A stretch of 64,000 nt of DNA from Streptomyces griseoincarnatus (GCA_014649575.1 BMTH01000021.1:38328-102327), one strand, 5' to 3'; shown: positions 34,413 to 42,501, counted from the first letter of the stretch. Numbers and translations: made by a program. Notes: a model not told the origin generated them from the letters alone.

Positions 34413-35348
34413 TCAGGGGCCCTTGCGGACCGCCCGGTGCCGGTGCGCCAGCGCCTCGTACGACGCCGACAGGGCGGGCGCCGCGGCGTCGTAGGTGCGC
34501 TGGGCGACACCCACGAACAGGCAGTCCACGACGAGCAGTTGGCCCGTACGGGAGGACATTGCGGCCGGGCGCAGCTCGCTCTCGCGGGCCGTGGACGTGG
34601 TCAGGACGTGGTCGGCGTACTGCGTGACGGGGCTGTCGGGGCGGCCGGTGACCGCGACCGTCGTGGCGCCGCGCTCGAAGGCCACCCGGAGCGGCTCGAT
34701 GACGTCGCCGGTGGTGCCGGAGTGGGTGATGGCGATCGCCACGTCCCCGGAGCGCAGCTGCACGGCGTTGGTCACGGCGAGGTGCGGGTCGCTGTGGGCG
34801 TGCGCCATCAGACCTATGCGCAGCAGCTTCTGGGTGAGATCCTGGGCGACCAGTCCCGACGCGCCGACGCCGTACACATCGGTGCGGCGGGCGCCCGCGA
34901 GAGCGGTCACGGCGGCGGCGAGCTGGACGGTGTCCAGTCCGGCGGCGGTGTCGGCGAGGGTCTGCTGCTCGTCGTAGGCGAGCTTGGCGACGACGTCGGC
35001 GATGGGATCGTCCACGGCGATGTCCGTGGTGATCGCGGGGGCGCGCCCGGACTGCTGCTGGGCGGCCAGGCCGGCCAGGGCGAGCCGCAGGTCGCGGTAG
35101 CCCGGGTAGCCGAGCAGGCGGGCCGTGCGGACGACGGTGGCCTCGCTGGTGCCGGTCAGCTCGGCGAGGCCGGTGACCGTGAGGGCGGCACAGCCGGCCG
35201 GGTCGTCGGCGACGGCCTCGGCGACGCGCTGCATGGAACGCGTCATCGACGGGGCCAGCGTGCGCACCTTGGCCGCGAGGGCGGCGGGCGCGGGCGGCGC
35301 GGGTGGGGCGCCGGCGCTCCCGAAAATTTCCTTCACGTCATTGGTCAC
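34413..35348 (-). CDS. RpiR/MurR-family transcriptional regulator
   Basis: This 311-residue regulator has an N-terminal HTH_6 domain (LTVTGLAELTGTSEATVVRTARLLGYPGYRDLRLALAGL, about residues 55-95) and a C-terminal SIS domain (DVYGVGASGLVAQDLTQKLLRIG, AIAITHSGTTGDVIEPLRVAFERGATTVAVTG) that binds phosphosugars. Neighbouring murQ suggests MurNAc-6-P as effector, as for E. coli MurR. The GTG start at 35348 has no ribosome binding site, but a textbook promoter ends 7 nt before it, so the transcript is leaderless. An inverted repeat over the -10 and start codon could mediate autorepression. Confidence 0.9.
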   Translation of the reverse strand: MTNDVKEIFGSAGAPPAPPAPAALAAKVRTLAPSMTRSMQRVAEAVADDPAGCAALTVTGLAELTGTSEATVVRTARLLGYPGYRDLRLALAGLAAQQQSGRAPAITTDIAVDDPIADVVAKLAYDEQQTLADTAAGLDTVQLAAAVTALAGARRTDVYGVGASGLVAQDLTQKLLRIGLMAHAHSDPHLAVTNAVQLRSGDVAIAITHSGTTGDVIEPLRVAFERGATTVAVTGRPDSPVTQYADHVLTTSTARESELRPAAMSSRTGQLLVVDCLFVGVAQRTYDAAAPALSASYEALAHRHRAVRKGP

Positions 35349-35368
35349 GAAATGAAAGATATTTTCGT
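35347..35368. promoter_or_regulatory. Inverted repeat over the RpiR-type gene start, probable autoregulatory operator
   Basis: ACGAAA (35347-35352) and TTTCGT (35363-35368) form an inverted repeat with an AT-rich centre containing the -10. AT-rich sites with GAAA/TTTC arms are typical of RpiR-family regulators. Confidence 0.5.
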
Positions 35369-35385
35369 CCCGGGCTCCGGGTCAA
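35356..35385 (-). promoter_or_regulatory. Leaderless promoter of the RpiR-type regulator
   Basis: On the minus strand, -35 TTGACC (35380-35385), an 18-bp spacer and -10 TATCTT (35356-35361) are followed by 7 nt and then the GTG at 35348. It is the best sigma-70-type promoter I see in the window. Confidence 0.8.
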
Positions 35386-35404
35386 GAGTGCGCACAATGG
35401 GGAC

Positions 35405-35794
35405 ATGGACCCCCAGCATGCACCCGGCCCTCCTCCGCCCCTGGAACAAGCGTTGCACGCGGCACGCGCCCTCGTGCTGGCCGACCTCATGTCGCGCGGG
35501 GTCGCCGAGGCGGACGTGGTGTCGCTGGTGGAGGACTCCGTCGCGCACCGCCGCTGGTGGGTCGAGCAGTGGCCGGAGGGCGCGGGCTTCCTGGCCGGTC
35601 TCGTCGCGCAGGACGTGCAGGACGCCCTGCTGGAGCGGTACGGACGCTGGCCGCTGTGCCCGGTGTGCGGCAGCGGCGACCCGCACGCGCTGGAGGTCGA
35701 GCCGGAGCTGGGCCCCGACCCGCACTGGGTGTGCCACAAGGCGGGCGTGAAGGTCGCGGCGGTCGGCGGACTCGGCGGGACGGACGCCTCGTGA
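35405..35794 (+). CDS. Small CxxC protein, function unknown
   Basis: The protein has 129 residues from the ATG at 35405, just after GGGGAC. The first two thirds are helical and acidic (LEQALHAARALVLADLMSRGVAEADVVSLVEDSVAHRRWWVEQWPEGAGFLAGLVAQDVQDALLERYG). A small Cys-His motif follows, LCPVCGSGDPHALEVEPELGPDPHWVCHKAGV, with CxxC and a later Cys-His pair that could hold one zinc. I do not recognise a characterised family. It overlaps the next gene through GTGA, so the two are translationally coupled. Confidence 0.75.
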   Translation: MDPQHAPGPPPPLEQALHAARALVLADLMSRGVAEADVVSLVEDSVAHRRWWVEQWPEGAGFLAGLVAQDVQDALLERYGRWPLCPVCGSGDPHALEVEPELGPDPHWVCHKAGVKVAAVGGLGGTDAS

Positions 35795-36072
35795 CGGTGT
35801 ACATCGACCCGCCCGCCTGGCCGGGCCACGGCCGCTTCTGGTCCCACCTGGTGAGCGACGTCTCCTACGCCGAGCTGCACCTCTTCGCCGCCGGCCTGGG
35901 CGTGCCCCGCCGCGCCTTCGAACGCGACCACTACGACATCCCCGCCCACCGGTACGCGGACGCGGTGCGCGCGGGCGCGGTCGAGGTCAGCAGCCGCGAG
36001 GTGGTGCGGCTGCTGCACGGGGCGGGGCTGCGGCGGCGCAAGGGAGCCGGGCGGACGGGCCGTCAGGTGTGA
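35791..36072 (+). CDS. DUF4031 protein
   Basis: This 93-residue protein starts at the GTG at 35791 inside GTGA, overlapping the previous stop by 4 bp. The sequence follows DUF4031: VTVYIDPPAWPGHGRFWSHLVSDVSYAELHLFAAGLGVPRRAFERDHYDIPAHRYADAVRAGAVEVSSREVVR. The family is widespread in actinobacteria and Proteobacteria, short, cytoplasmic and uncharacterised. Conserved Asp, His and the HYD motif could form a metal site, but this is a guess. Coupling with the CxxC protein implies a shared task. Confidence 0.85.
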   Translation: MTVYIDPPAWPGHGRFWSHLVSDVSYAELHLFAAGLGVPRRAFERDHYDIPAHRYADAVRAGAVEVSSREVVRLLHGAGLRRRKGAGRTGRQV

Positions 36073-36073
36073 G

Positions 36074-37138
36074 TCAGGCGCGCAGCTCGTAGGTGATCCG
36101 GCCCTCCTGCCGGGACACCTCGGTGAAGCCGGCGCGGGTCACGACCTTCTGCGACGGCACGTTCGACTCCTCCACGACGGCCACCACGGTGTGCACGGCG
36201 TCCTGCTCGAGCGCCCACGCCGACAGGGTGCGCAGCGCCTCCGTCGCGTAGCCGTTCCCGCGCGCCTCCACGACGAGGTCGTAGCCGATCTCGACCCGGC
36301 CGTCGGCGGGCGCGCCGTGGAAGCCCATCGCGCCCACCGCGCGGTCGTCCTCCCGGCGGACCAGCACGTACATGCCCCACTCCGGGAGGTACGCGCCCTC
36401 CTCGTACTGCTTGACGCCGATGCCGGCCCCCACGCGCGTGCCCTCGGCCGGAGCGCCGCCCGCCCAGGTGAAGCCGCCGTCACCCGCGACGGACAGGCTC
36501 GCGGCGACCGCCGGGGTGACGCCCTCCAGGCCGAGCCGCTCGGAGCGCAGCACCGGGTTGTTGTACCAGCGCCAGGCGGTGACCGGCTCCCGCCCCTCCA
36601 GCCCGCCGCGACCGGTCGCCCACAGCAGTGTGGGCCAGGGCGACGGGCCCGGCCGGACGTGCGGGAAGATCCGCGTCAACACGAACTCACAGAGCTCGGC
36701 GGGCGGTTCGTACGCGATGCCCAGGCCCTCGGCGATGTCGTGCGTGTGCAGCAGCACTTCGGCGACGCCCATCGCGGCGAAGCCCTCACGGCCCGCGTGC
36801 CGGAAGGGGTACGGATGGAAGGCGCGCACGGAGCGGGGGGTGGTGCGGACGGCGGCGGCGAGCAGGACGCCGGTGGTGGTGATCACGTGGAGGACGCCGG
36901 AATTGTCGGTGCCGTCGTCCAGCGCGATGTCGAAGGGCACGTACGCGCCTCGGGCCCGTCCCGCGAGCTGCCCCGCGTACGCGATCAGATCACTCGCGAC
37001 GTGCACCGCCGTCCCGCGGCAGTCCCACTCCAGCCGTCCCGCCCGGACCCCCGTCCAGTCGCGGTCGGTGACCGCCCCCAGGGCCGCCACGCCGTGCGCG
37101 ACGGCCGCCTCCACCTGATCCGCTCCCGATGCATGCAT
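36074..37138 (-). CDS. DinB/maleylpyruvate-isomerase-like domain fused to a GNAT acetyltransferase
   Basis: The protein has 354 residues. About 1-170 resembles the mycothiol-dependent maleylpyruvate isomerase/DinB fold (VEAAVAHGVAALGAVTDRDWTGVRAGRLEWDCRGTAVHVASDLIAYAGQL, then MGVAEVLLHTHDIAEGLG), including the His of the metal triad in LLHTHDIA. About 180-354 is a RimJ/RimL-type GNAT domain (VLRSERLGLEG, GRVEIGYDLVVEARGNGYATEALRTLSAWALEQ, NVPSQKVVTRAGFTE). Both domains are complete and joined in one frame without a break. The combination might modify a substrate such as a thiol adduct or amine in two steps, but no reaction is known to me. Confidence 0.8.
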   Translation of the reverse strand: MHASGADQVEAAVAHGVAALGAVTDRDWTGVRAGRLEWDCRGTAVHVASDLIAYAGQLAGRARGAYVPFDIALDDGTDNSGVLHVITTTGVLLAAAVRTTPRSVRAFHPYPFRHAGREGFAAMGVAEVLLHTHDIAEGLGIAYEPPAELCEFVLTRIFPHVRPGPSPWPTLLWATGRGGLEGREPVTAWRWYNNPVLRSERLGLEGVTPAVAASLSVAGDGGFTWAGGAPAEGTRVGAGIGVKQYEEGAYLPEWGMYVLVRREDDRAVGAMGFHGAPADGRVEIGYDLVVEARGNGYATEALRTLSAWALEQDAVHTVVAVVEESNVPSQKVVTRAGFTEVSRQEGRITYELRA

Positions 37139-37148
37139 GCCGGGCAGG

Positions 37149-37811
37149 CTAGGCGGAGCGCGGCGGCGGGGGCGACAGCATTTCCAGCTCGGCGCGCAGG
37201 TTGTACCGGGCGGTGGCCTCCCAGTGCTCGTGCCCGTACGGGGTGCGGAACAGGCGTCGCAGGCCGAGGAGTTGGCGCAGGATGCCGGCGCGGGCCTCGC
37301 GGAAGGCGTCGTTCGGGACGAAGCGGTACTCCTCGCGGACGGCGGCGGTGTAGGCGGCGTACGCGGACGGCGCGGCGGCGAGGATCGCGAGGTCGGCGTC
37401 GCAGAGCACCTGGCCGTCGCGGTCGCCGTCGGCCGGGTCGTGCGTCACGGTGAGCCGCACCAGCCGGGCGACCTCCTCGGTCTTCGCCGCGGACACCCCG
37501 GCCTCCGGCAGCGCGCGCTCGACGAGCCGGGCGGACCGCTCCTCGTTCTCCGACCGGTCCGGCAGATAGACGGCGTCGTGGAACCACGCGGCGAGCCGTA
37601 CGACGTCGGGATCGTCGGCGTGGTCCGCCAGCTCGTCGACGCGGTCGAGGACCGCGGTGAGGTGATCGACCGTGTGGTACCGCCGCTGCGGCTCCTGCCA
37701 GCGGGCGATCAGACGCTCCGCGTACGGCACGGGGTCAGGACCCTCCGAGGATCCCCGGACCCCTTCGAGGGCACGGACGAAACGGTCACGGAGATCTTGG
37801 GTGTCGGCCAT
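37149..37811 (-). CDS. HD-domain metal-dependent phosphohydrolase-like protein
   Basis: This 220-residue protein has metal-binding His in RRYHTVDHL (about residue 45), then AAWFHDAVYLPDRSENEERSARLVE, the HD dyad, and CDADLAILAAAPSAYAAYTAAVREEYRFVPNDAF. This set matches the COG4339 family of predicted HD hydrolases. Substrate is unknown. It ends 10 bp upstream of the start codon of the DinB-GNAT fusion gene on the same strand, so the two are likely one operon. Confidence 0.85.
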   Translation of the reverse strand: MADTQDLRDRFVRALEGVRGSSEGPDPVPYAERLIARWQEPQRRYHTVDHLTAVLDRVDELADHADDPDVVRLAAWFHDAVYLPDRSENEERSARLVERALPEAGVSAAKTEEVARLVRLTVTHDPADGDRDGQVLCDADLAILAAAPSAYAAYTAAVREEYRFVPNDAFREARAGILRQLLGLRRLFRTPYGHEHWEATARYNLRAELEMLSPPPPRSA

Positions 37812-37842
37812 GCTCCCATTGTTTCCGGTCGCGCCCGGTGCG

Positions 37843-38310
37843 TCACAGCGTCAGCTCAGCGCGCACCGTTTTCCCGGGGCCGCCGTCCCTGCGCGGTACG
37901 ACGCACACCCGGCTCGCGAGCTGCGACACCATCCACAGTCCGCGGCCGGTCTCCGCCTCCAGGTCGGCAGGCGGGCGGGACGCGTCCGAGGGCGGGCGGT
38001 CGTCCCGGGTGTCGGTCACCTCGACACGAACGAGGTCACGGGCGGCGCTCAGCACCAGGGCCAGACGGAAGTCGCGGCCCGGCACCCGGCCGTGGGTCAC
38101 CGCGTTCGCGGCGAGTTCCGCCACGACGAGCGTCACGGTCTCGTTCACCTCGGACGCGTAGGGAAAGCCCCAGGCGTCCAGCCGGTGCGAGGTGAGACGC
38201 CTGGCCAGGCGGGCGCCTCGGGGCGTGGAGGTGAGGCAGAGGGAGAAGGACTCCTCGCCGGAGGGGGTGTGGCCGTCGGTGCGCTCGAAGGGGGGAATCT
38301 CGGTCGTCAT
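37843..38310 (-). CDS. Anti-sigma-factor-like ATP-binding protein (HATPase_c_2)
   Basis: This 155-residue protein has a GHKL ATPase domain of the RsbW/SpoIIAB type: N-box VTLVVAELAANAVTHG, G1 box VEVTDTRDDRPP and G2 EAETGRGLWMVSQLASR. Streptomyces carry dozens of these as serine kinases or regulators, commonly encoded beside XRE and DUF397 genes, as here. The ATG at 38310 has only a weak ribosome binding site. It is transcribed divergently from the XRE gene, and the 108-bp gap must hold both promoters. Confidence 0.88.
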   Translation of the reverse strand: MTTEIPPFERTDGHTPSGEESFSLCLTSTPRGARLARRLTSHRLDAWGFPYASEVNETVTLVVAELAANAVTHGRVPGRDFRLALVLSAARDLVRVEVTDTRDDRPPSDASRPPADLEAETGRGLWMVSQLASRVCVVPRRDGGPGKTVRAELTL

Positions 38311-38418
38311 GGGGATGAGCCTCGTGTCACGCCCGTACGTTGACCAGCGACAACATCCCCACACAGCGCCGCTGTCGGGGTGCACGACGTGCCTGTCGGG
38401 GCAGGACAGAGGTGGTTC

Positions 38419-39264
38419 ATGGTGCAGCTTCCGGAGCAGGCGGTCGCGGCGAACGGCCGGGACTCCGCCGATGAACTGCTGCGCTGCTTCGGCAGACAGA
38501 TCAAGCTCTTCCGCGAACGCGCCGGACTGACCCAGTCCGCCCTCGCCCCGCTCGTCGGGTACAGCGAGGCGCAGATCGCCGCGATCGAGCAGGGCCGGCG
38601 CATCCCCCGGCCGGACACCATCGAGAAGCTCGACTCGCTGCTCCGGGCGGACGGCGTTCTCCTCGCGATGAAGCAGGCCGTGGCCCTCACGCGCTACCCC
38701 GCTTTCTTCCGGGACGCCGCGCGCATCGAGGAGACCGCGATCGAGTTCCATCAGTACGCGCCGCTGATCGTTCCCGGGATGCTGCAGACCGAGGCCTACG
38801 CCCGGACGATGTTCACGGTGTGGCGTCCTCGCAGGACCGAGGCGGAGATCGAGCAGATGGTGTCGGCCCGGCTCGCACGGCACAGGCTCTTCACCCGCGA
38901 GCCCGCGCCCGTGCTGAGCTTCGTCGTGGAGGAGGCCGTGCTGCAGCGGCCCATCGGCGGAACCCGGGTGCTGCGAGGACAGATTGAGCACTTGCTCCGC
39001 ACCGGCCGGAACCCGAACGTAGAAATTCAGGTGATGCCGACCGATGCGACTGACCACGCATGTGTGGACGGTCCGTTCACCTTGATGGTGCCGGAAGGAG
39101 GGGAGCCGGTGGCCTACCTGGAAAGCCAGGGAAGCGGTCGGGTGATCACCGACAGGGAAATCGTCCGGGGCATCGCGGCGCGGTATGGAATCATCCGGGC
39201 GCAGGCGCTGACCCCGGCGGAGTCCCTGCGCCGCATCGAGAAGCTGCTGCAAGGAGTCTCATGA
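38419..39264 (+). CDS. XRE-family regulator with DUF5753 domain
   Basis: The protein has 281 residues from the ATG at 38419, after AGAGGTGG. The helix-turn-helix (LFRERAGLTQSALAPLVGYSEAQIAAIEQGRRIPRPDTIEKLDSLL, about residues 28-73) is followed by the DUF5753 effector domain (YAPLIVPGMLQTEAYARTMF, VEEAVLQRPIGGTRVLRGQIEHLL, PFTLMVPEGGEPVAYLES). Such regulators pair with DUF397 proteins in Streptomyces; some (WhiJ-type) affect development. The stop overlaps the DUF397 start as ATGA. Confidence 0.92.
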   Translation: MVQLPEQAVAANGRDSADELLRCFGRQIKLFRERAGLTQSALAPLVGYSEAQIAAIEQGRRIPRPDTIEKLDSLLRADGVLLAMKQAVALTRYPAFFRDAARIEETAIEFHQYAPLIVPGMLQTEAYARTMFTVWRPRRTEAEIEQMVSARLARHRLFTREPAPVLSFVVEEAVLQRPIGGTRVLRGQIEHLLRTGRNPNVEIQVMPTDATDHACVDGPFTLMVPEGGEPVAYLESQGSGRVITDREIVRGIAARYGIIRAQALTPAESLRRIEKLLQGVS

Positions 39265-39485
39265 CAAGCGAGCGGTCCGCAGACCAGGCGCTCACCTGGT
39301 TCAAGTCCACTTACAGCGGCGGAGCCGGGGGTGATTGCCTGGAGGTAGCCGCCTCCCTCACCTCCGTTCGCGTCCGCGACTCGAAGGACCTCGGCCGGGG
39401 CGCCTTCGCGGTGGCGCCGGACGCGTGGTCCGCGTTCGTCGCACACGCGCGACACGCTCACCGAGCGGGACCGACGTCGACATAA
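39261..39485 (+). CDS. DUF397 protein
   Basis: This 74-residue protein starts inside the ATGA overlap with the XRE gene, after AAGGAG. Family signature: LTWFKSTYSGGAGGDCLEVAASLTSVRVRDSKDLGRGAFAVAPDAWSAFVAHAR. DUF397 proteins are small Streptomyces-enriched partners of XRE/DUF5753 regulators, and act as antagonists or co-factors in the few cases studied. A 13-bp hairpin with a UUCG tetraloop follows. Confidence 0.93.
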   Translation: MTSERSADQALTWFKSTYSGGAGGDCLEVAASLTSVRVRDSKDLGRGAFAVAPDAWSAFVAHARHAHRAGPTST

Positions 39486-39529
39486 CGTGACGGTCGGCTT
39501 GGCCGGCTTCCGTAGGGCTGCACCAGGTT

Positions 39530-39559
39530 CTCGGGCCGCTCCTTCGGGAGCGGCCCGAG
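39530..39559 (+). terminator. Terminator with UUCG tetraloop
   Basis: A perfect 13-bp stem CTCGGGCCGCTCC (39530-39542) / 39547-39559 closes the loop TTCG. It lies between the DUF397 gene and the convergent propeller gene and can serve both. Confidence 0.88.
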
Positions 39560-39632
39560 TGTTCTCCGCGGGACCGAGGCGCACGTCGGCGGCCGCGCTT
39601 CCCCGAGCCGGGCCGGATCCTCGACGTACCCG

Positions 39633-40535
39633 TCACGGCACTGACCGCTCCACCCGGGCGACGCCGCCCGTCTCCAGGGCCGACCACAGGGCGCCGTCCG
39701 GGCCCACCGTGATGCCGTGGGGTTCGGAGGACGGGTCGGGGAGGGTGTGTTCGGTGATCTCGCCGGTCTCCGTGATGCGGCCCACGCGGCCCGTGCCCCA
39801 TTCCGTGAACCAGTACTCGCCGTCGGCCGCGGCGACGATCGCGTGCGGTTTGGCCGAGCGGTCGGGGAGGGGGTACTCCGTGATCCGGCCGTCGGGCGCG
39901 ATCCTGCCGATCTGGCCCGCCAGGATCTCGGTGAACCAGACCGCATGGCCGTCGGCGGCGATGCCGACCGGTCCTGCGGCGTCGGTGGGCAGGGGGTGCA
40001 CGGCGGTGTCGCCGTCGACGGCGATGCGGCCGATCGCGTTCGCGCCGTTCAGCGTGAACCACAGCGCGCCGTCCGGGCCCGTGGTGATCGCGGAGGGGAA
40101 GCCGCCCGCGACCGGCAGCGCGAACTCCGTGACCTCCCCGTCCAGGGTGATGCGGCCGATGCGGTCGCCGGTCGTCTCCGTGAACCACATCGCGCCGTCG
40201 GGACCGGACGTGATGCCGTACGGCCCGCCGTCGGCGGTCGGCAGCGGGAAGGACGTCACCTCGCCGTCCGTGGTGACGCGACCGATGCGGTGGTCCTGGA
40301 AGCGGGTGAACCACAGCGCGCCGTCCGGGCCGGCCGCGATGACCGTCGGACGGCAGTCGGCCGCGTCCAGGGCGTACTCCTCGAACGCGCCGTCGAGGGT
40401 GAGGCGGGCGACGCTGCCGCGGTGCACGAGCGTGAGCCAGAGCGCGCCGTCGGGACCGGCCGCGATGCCGTAGGGCCCGGCCTTGTCGTCCGTGAGGCGG
40501 AACTGCGTGACGGAGGGGGTGTGGGAAAACGGCAC
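39633..40535 (-). CDS. vgb: Virginiamycin B lyase-like beta-propeller
   Basis: The 300-residue length matches Vgb streptogramin B lyases. It consists of about seven repeats of the form GPDGALWFTxxxxxRIGRITxDGEVTEFPLP, one blade each. Vgb linearises type B streptogramins by cleaving the ester bond without hydrolysis, using Mg2+. In soil actinomycetes the family is common, and the natural substrate is often unproven. Repeats with conserved His (PHGITVGPDGALW, PHAIVAAADGEYWFTEWG) are retained near the C-terminal active-site end. It is a single gene with no antibiotic cluster nearby. An intrinsic resistance role is plausible but inferred. Confidence 0.8.
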   Translation of the reverse strand: MPFSHTPSVTQFRLTDDKAGPYGIAAGPDGALWLTLVHRGSVARLTLDGAFEEYALDAADCRPTVIAAGPDGALWFTRFQDHRIGRVTTDGEVTSFPLPTADGGPYGITSGPDGAMWFTETTGDRIGRITLDGEVTEFALPVAGGFPSAITTGPDGALWFTLNGANAIGRIAVDGDTAVHPLPTDAAGPVGIAADGHAVWFTEILAGQIGRIAPDGRITEYPLPDRSAKPHAIVAAADGEYWFTEWGTGRVGRITETGEITEHTLPDPSSEPHGITVGPDGALWSALETGGVARVERSVP

Positions 40536-40769
40536 ATCAACTCCCGTGGGGGACGGTCACCCCGGCACCCTCTCGGGGCGTGAGACCCGGCGCAACCGCA
40601 TTACGTCCACCGGCGCGCCGCGGACGCCCGTCACGGGGCACGCACACGAACGGAAGGGCGGATAACGGCTGGTGCCGGTGATCTTCCGCTGAGTAGTGTG
40701 ACCGCCGGAGCGTGAACTGCCGTGCGTACGCCACCTCGCAGGCTCCCGACCCGAAGGAGACCGGAAGCA

Positions 40770-41645
40770 GTGAGCAGCCAGCCGACGTTCGTCCTGGTCC
40801 ACGGGGCCTTCGCCAACTCGTTCTCCTTCGCGCCGCTCCAGGCCGAGCTCGGTCTCCTCGGACACCGCTCGGTCGCCGTCGACCTGCCAGGTCACGGCTT
40901 CGGCGCCACCTACACCCGCGCCTACCAGGCGCCGCAGGACCCCGAAGGGCTCGCCACCGCGCCCGGCGCGATCAAGGGCGTCACGCTCGCCGACAACGCC
41001 GCGCACCTGATCGGCGTCCTGGAGCGCGCGAAGCGGAACGGCCCGGTGATCCTCGTCTCGCACAGCCGGGGCGGCATCACGGCCACCGCCGCGGCCAACG
41101 CGCGGCCCGACCTGATCGACCGCATCGTCTACGTCTCGGCGTGGTGCCCGGTCGCGCTCGACGTCAACGATTACTACGCCGAACCGGAGATGGCCACGGT
41201 CGACGTTGCCTCCCTGGGCCTGGCCGCTGCCGGGAATCCCGCCGAACTCGGCCTGCTCCGCGTCAACTTCCGCACCGCCGACCCGGCCGCCCTGGCGGCG
41301 TTCAGGGCGGCCTTCCTCGCCGACGGCACCGACGAGGAGTTGCTGACCTTCCTCAACACCTTCCAGCCGGACGAGAACCTGGACGTCGGCACCTCCGCCG
41401 ACCGGGCACAGGCCGCGACCTGGGGCACGATTCCGAAGACCTACGTCCGCCTCGCCGACGACGCGAGCATGCCGCTCCCCCTCCAGGACCGGCTGATCCG
41501 CGAGGGCGACGCGCTGACGCCGGACAACCCCTACGACGTCCGCACCCTCCCGGGCAGCCACCTGAAGTGGCTGGTCGACCCGGCGCCGGCGGCCAGGGTC
41601 CTGAGCGAACTCGCGCAGCTCACGGACCCGTCCGCCCGTCCGTGA
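40770..41645 (+). CDS. Alpha/beta hydrolase
   Basis: The protein has 291 residues from the GTG at 40770, behind AAGGAG. It begins TFVLVHGAFANSFSFAPLQAELGLLGHRSVAVDLPGHG, with an oxyanion-hole HGAF and the nucleophile elbow VSHSRGG (Ser in the GxSxG-like S-H-S-R-G). The C-terminal His is in LPGSHLKWLVDP. The layout resembles plant-type esterases (SABP2/MES) and their actinobacterial relatives; the substrate is unknown. It has no signal peptide. It is a single gene, divergent from the propeller gene. Confidence 0.88.
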   Translation: MSSQPTFVLVHGAFANSFSFAPLQAELGLLGHRSVAVDLPGHGFGATYTRAYQAPQDPEGLATAPGAIKGVTLADNAAHLIGVLERAKRNGPVILVSHSRGGITATAAANARPDLIDRIVYVSAWCPVALDVNDYYAEPEMATVDVASLGLAAAGNPAELGLLRVNFRTADPAALAAFRAAFLADGTDEELLTFLNTFQPDENLDVGTSADRAQAATWGTIPKTYVRLADDASMPLPLQDRLIREGDALTPDNPYDVRTLPGSHLKWLVDPAPAARVLSELAQLTDPSARP

Positions 41646-41717
41646 CCGGCACCCGCCCGGGAACGACTCCCGTCGGCCGTTCCGCCGCGATGTCCGTGCC
41701 GGTGGCGGCGCCGCCAC

Positions 41718-41729
41718 TAGCGTGGACGT
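41718..41729 (+). promoter_or_regulatory. Leaderless -10 (TAGCGT) before the mycothiol-type isomerase gene
   Basis: TAGCGT (41718-41723) is followed by 6 nt and then the ATG at 41730, with no Shine-Dalgarno sequence. Confidence 0.55.
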
Positions 41730-42407
41730 ATGACGACTCCTGCGGATGTGTACGAGGTACGTGACCCCGAGCTGCCGGGACGGCTGCTGAGCGTCGAACG
41801 GGACGCGCTGCTCCCGCTGCTGCGGGCGCGCGACGACGGCGACTTCGCACTGCCGGTGACGGCGTGTCCGGGCTGGACGGTGCGGGACGTGCTGGCGCAC
41901 TGCGCGGCGGCGCTGTCGCGGGTGGTGGAGAGCCGGTACGAGAAGGACGTGTTCTCGCCCGAGAGCAACCAGCGGGACATCGACGAGCGGTCCGGCCGGA
42001 CCCACGCCGAGATCCTCGACGAACTGGACCGCGGGATGACCGGGGCCGGGCCGGTCATCGCGAAGTCGAGCGGGCGGCTGGACGCGGTGGCGCTCGGCGA
42101 GTGGGTGCACGCCGGGGACGTGCGCGTCGCGCTCGGGGAGCCGGGGGCGTACGCGGGCTCGGGCCTGCCGTTCGCGCTCGCCCTGCTGGCGCAGGTGACC
42201 GGCGCGCGGGGGCATGTGCCGCTGCACGCCGACCTCGACGACGCGGACGAGCCGGTGCGGCTGGGCGACGCGTCCGGGGCACGGCCCCCGGCCCGCTTCA
42301 TCGGCGACGGGCCCACGCTGGTGCGGCTGTACGCGGGGCGCCCGGTGGACGAGGCGTCGTACGAGCTGGCGGGTGTGGACGCGGCGGAGCTGAACATCTT
42401 CGGCTGA
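41730..42407 (+). CDS. Mycothiol-dependent maleylpyruvate isomerase/DinB-family protein
   Basis: This 225-residue protein has the MDMPI N-terminal pattern LLSVERDALLPLLRARDDGDFALPVTACPGWTVRDVLAHCAAALSRVVES and a metal-ligand His in EWVHAGDVRVALGEPG. Relatives use mycothiol as thiol cofactor in isomerisation or conjugation, fitting an actinobacterium. The specific reaction is unknown. The start lacks a ribosome binding site and is probably leaderless. A second protein with the same N-terminal fold is encoded at 36074, fused to GNAT. Confidence 0.8.
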   Translation: MTTPADVYEVRDPELPGRLLSVERDALLPLLRARDDGDFALPVTACPGWTVRDVLAHCAAALSRVVESRYEKDVFSPESNQRDIDERSGRTHAEILDELDRGMTGAGPVIAKSSGRLDAVALGEWVHAGDVRVALGEPGAYAGSGLPFALALLAQVTGARGHVPLHADLDDADEPVRLGDASGARPPARFIGDGPTLVRLYAGRPVDEASYELAGVDAAELNIFG

Positions 42408-42453
42408 GCGGCGGGTGGGGCGGCCTCGGGTCGGGGGCCGGGCGTAGGCTTGG

Positions 42454-42469
42454 ATTGGACTAGACCTGT
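42454..42469 (+). promoter_or_regulatory. dre-like (DasR) site upstream of cutC
   Basis: ATTGGACTAGACCTGT differs at only two of 16 positions from dre 1 in front of nagK (AGTGGACTAGACCTCT on the minus strand). It sits 33-48 bp before the cutC start. Confidence 0.6.
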
Positions 42470-42501
42470 AGGAGCCGTTCCGAGCCGACGAATGGGGCCC
42501 C

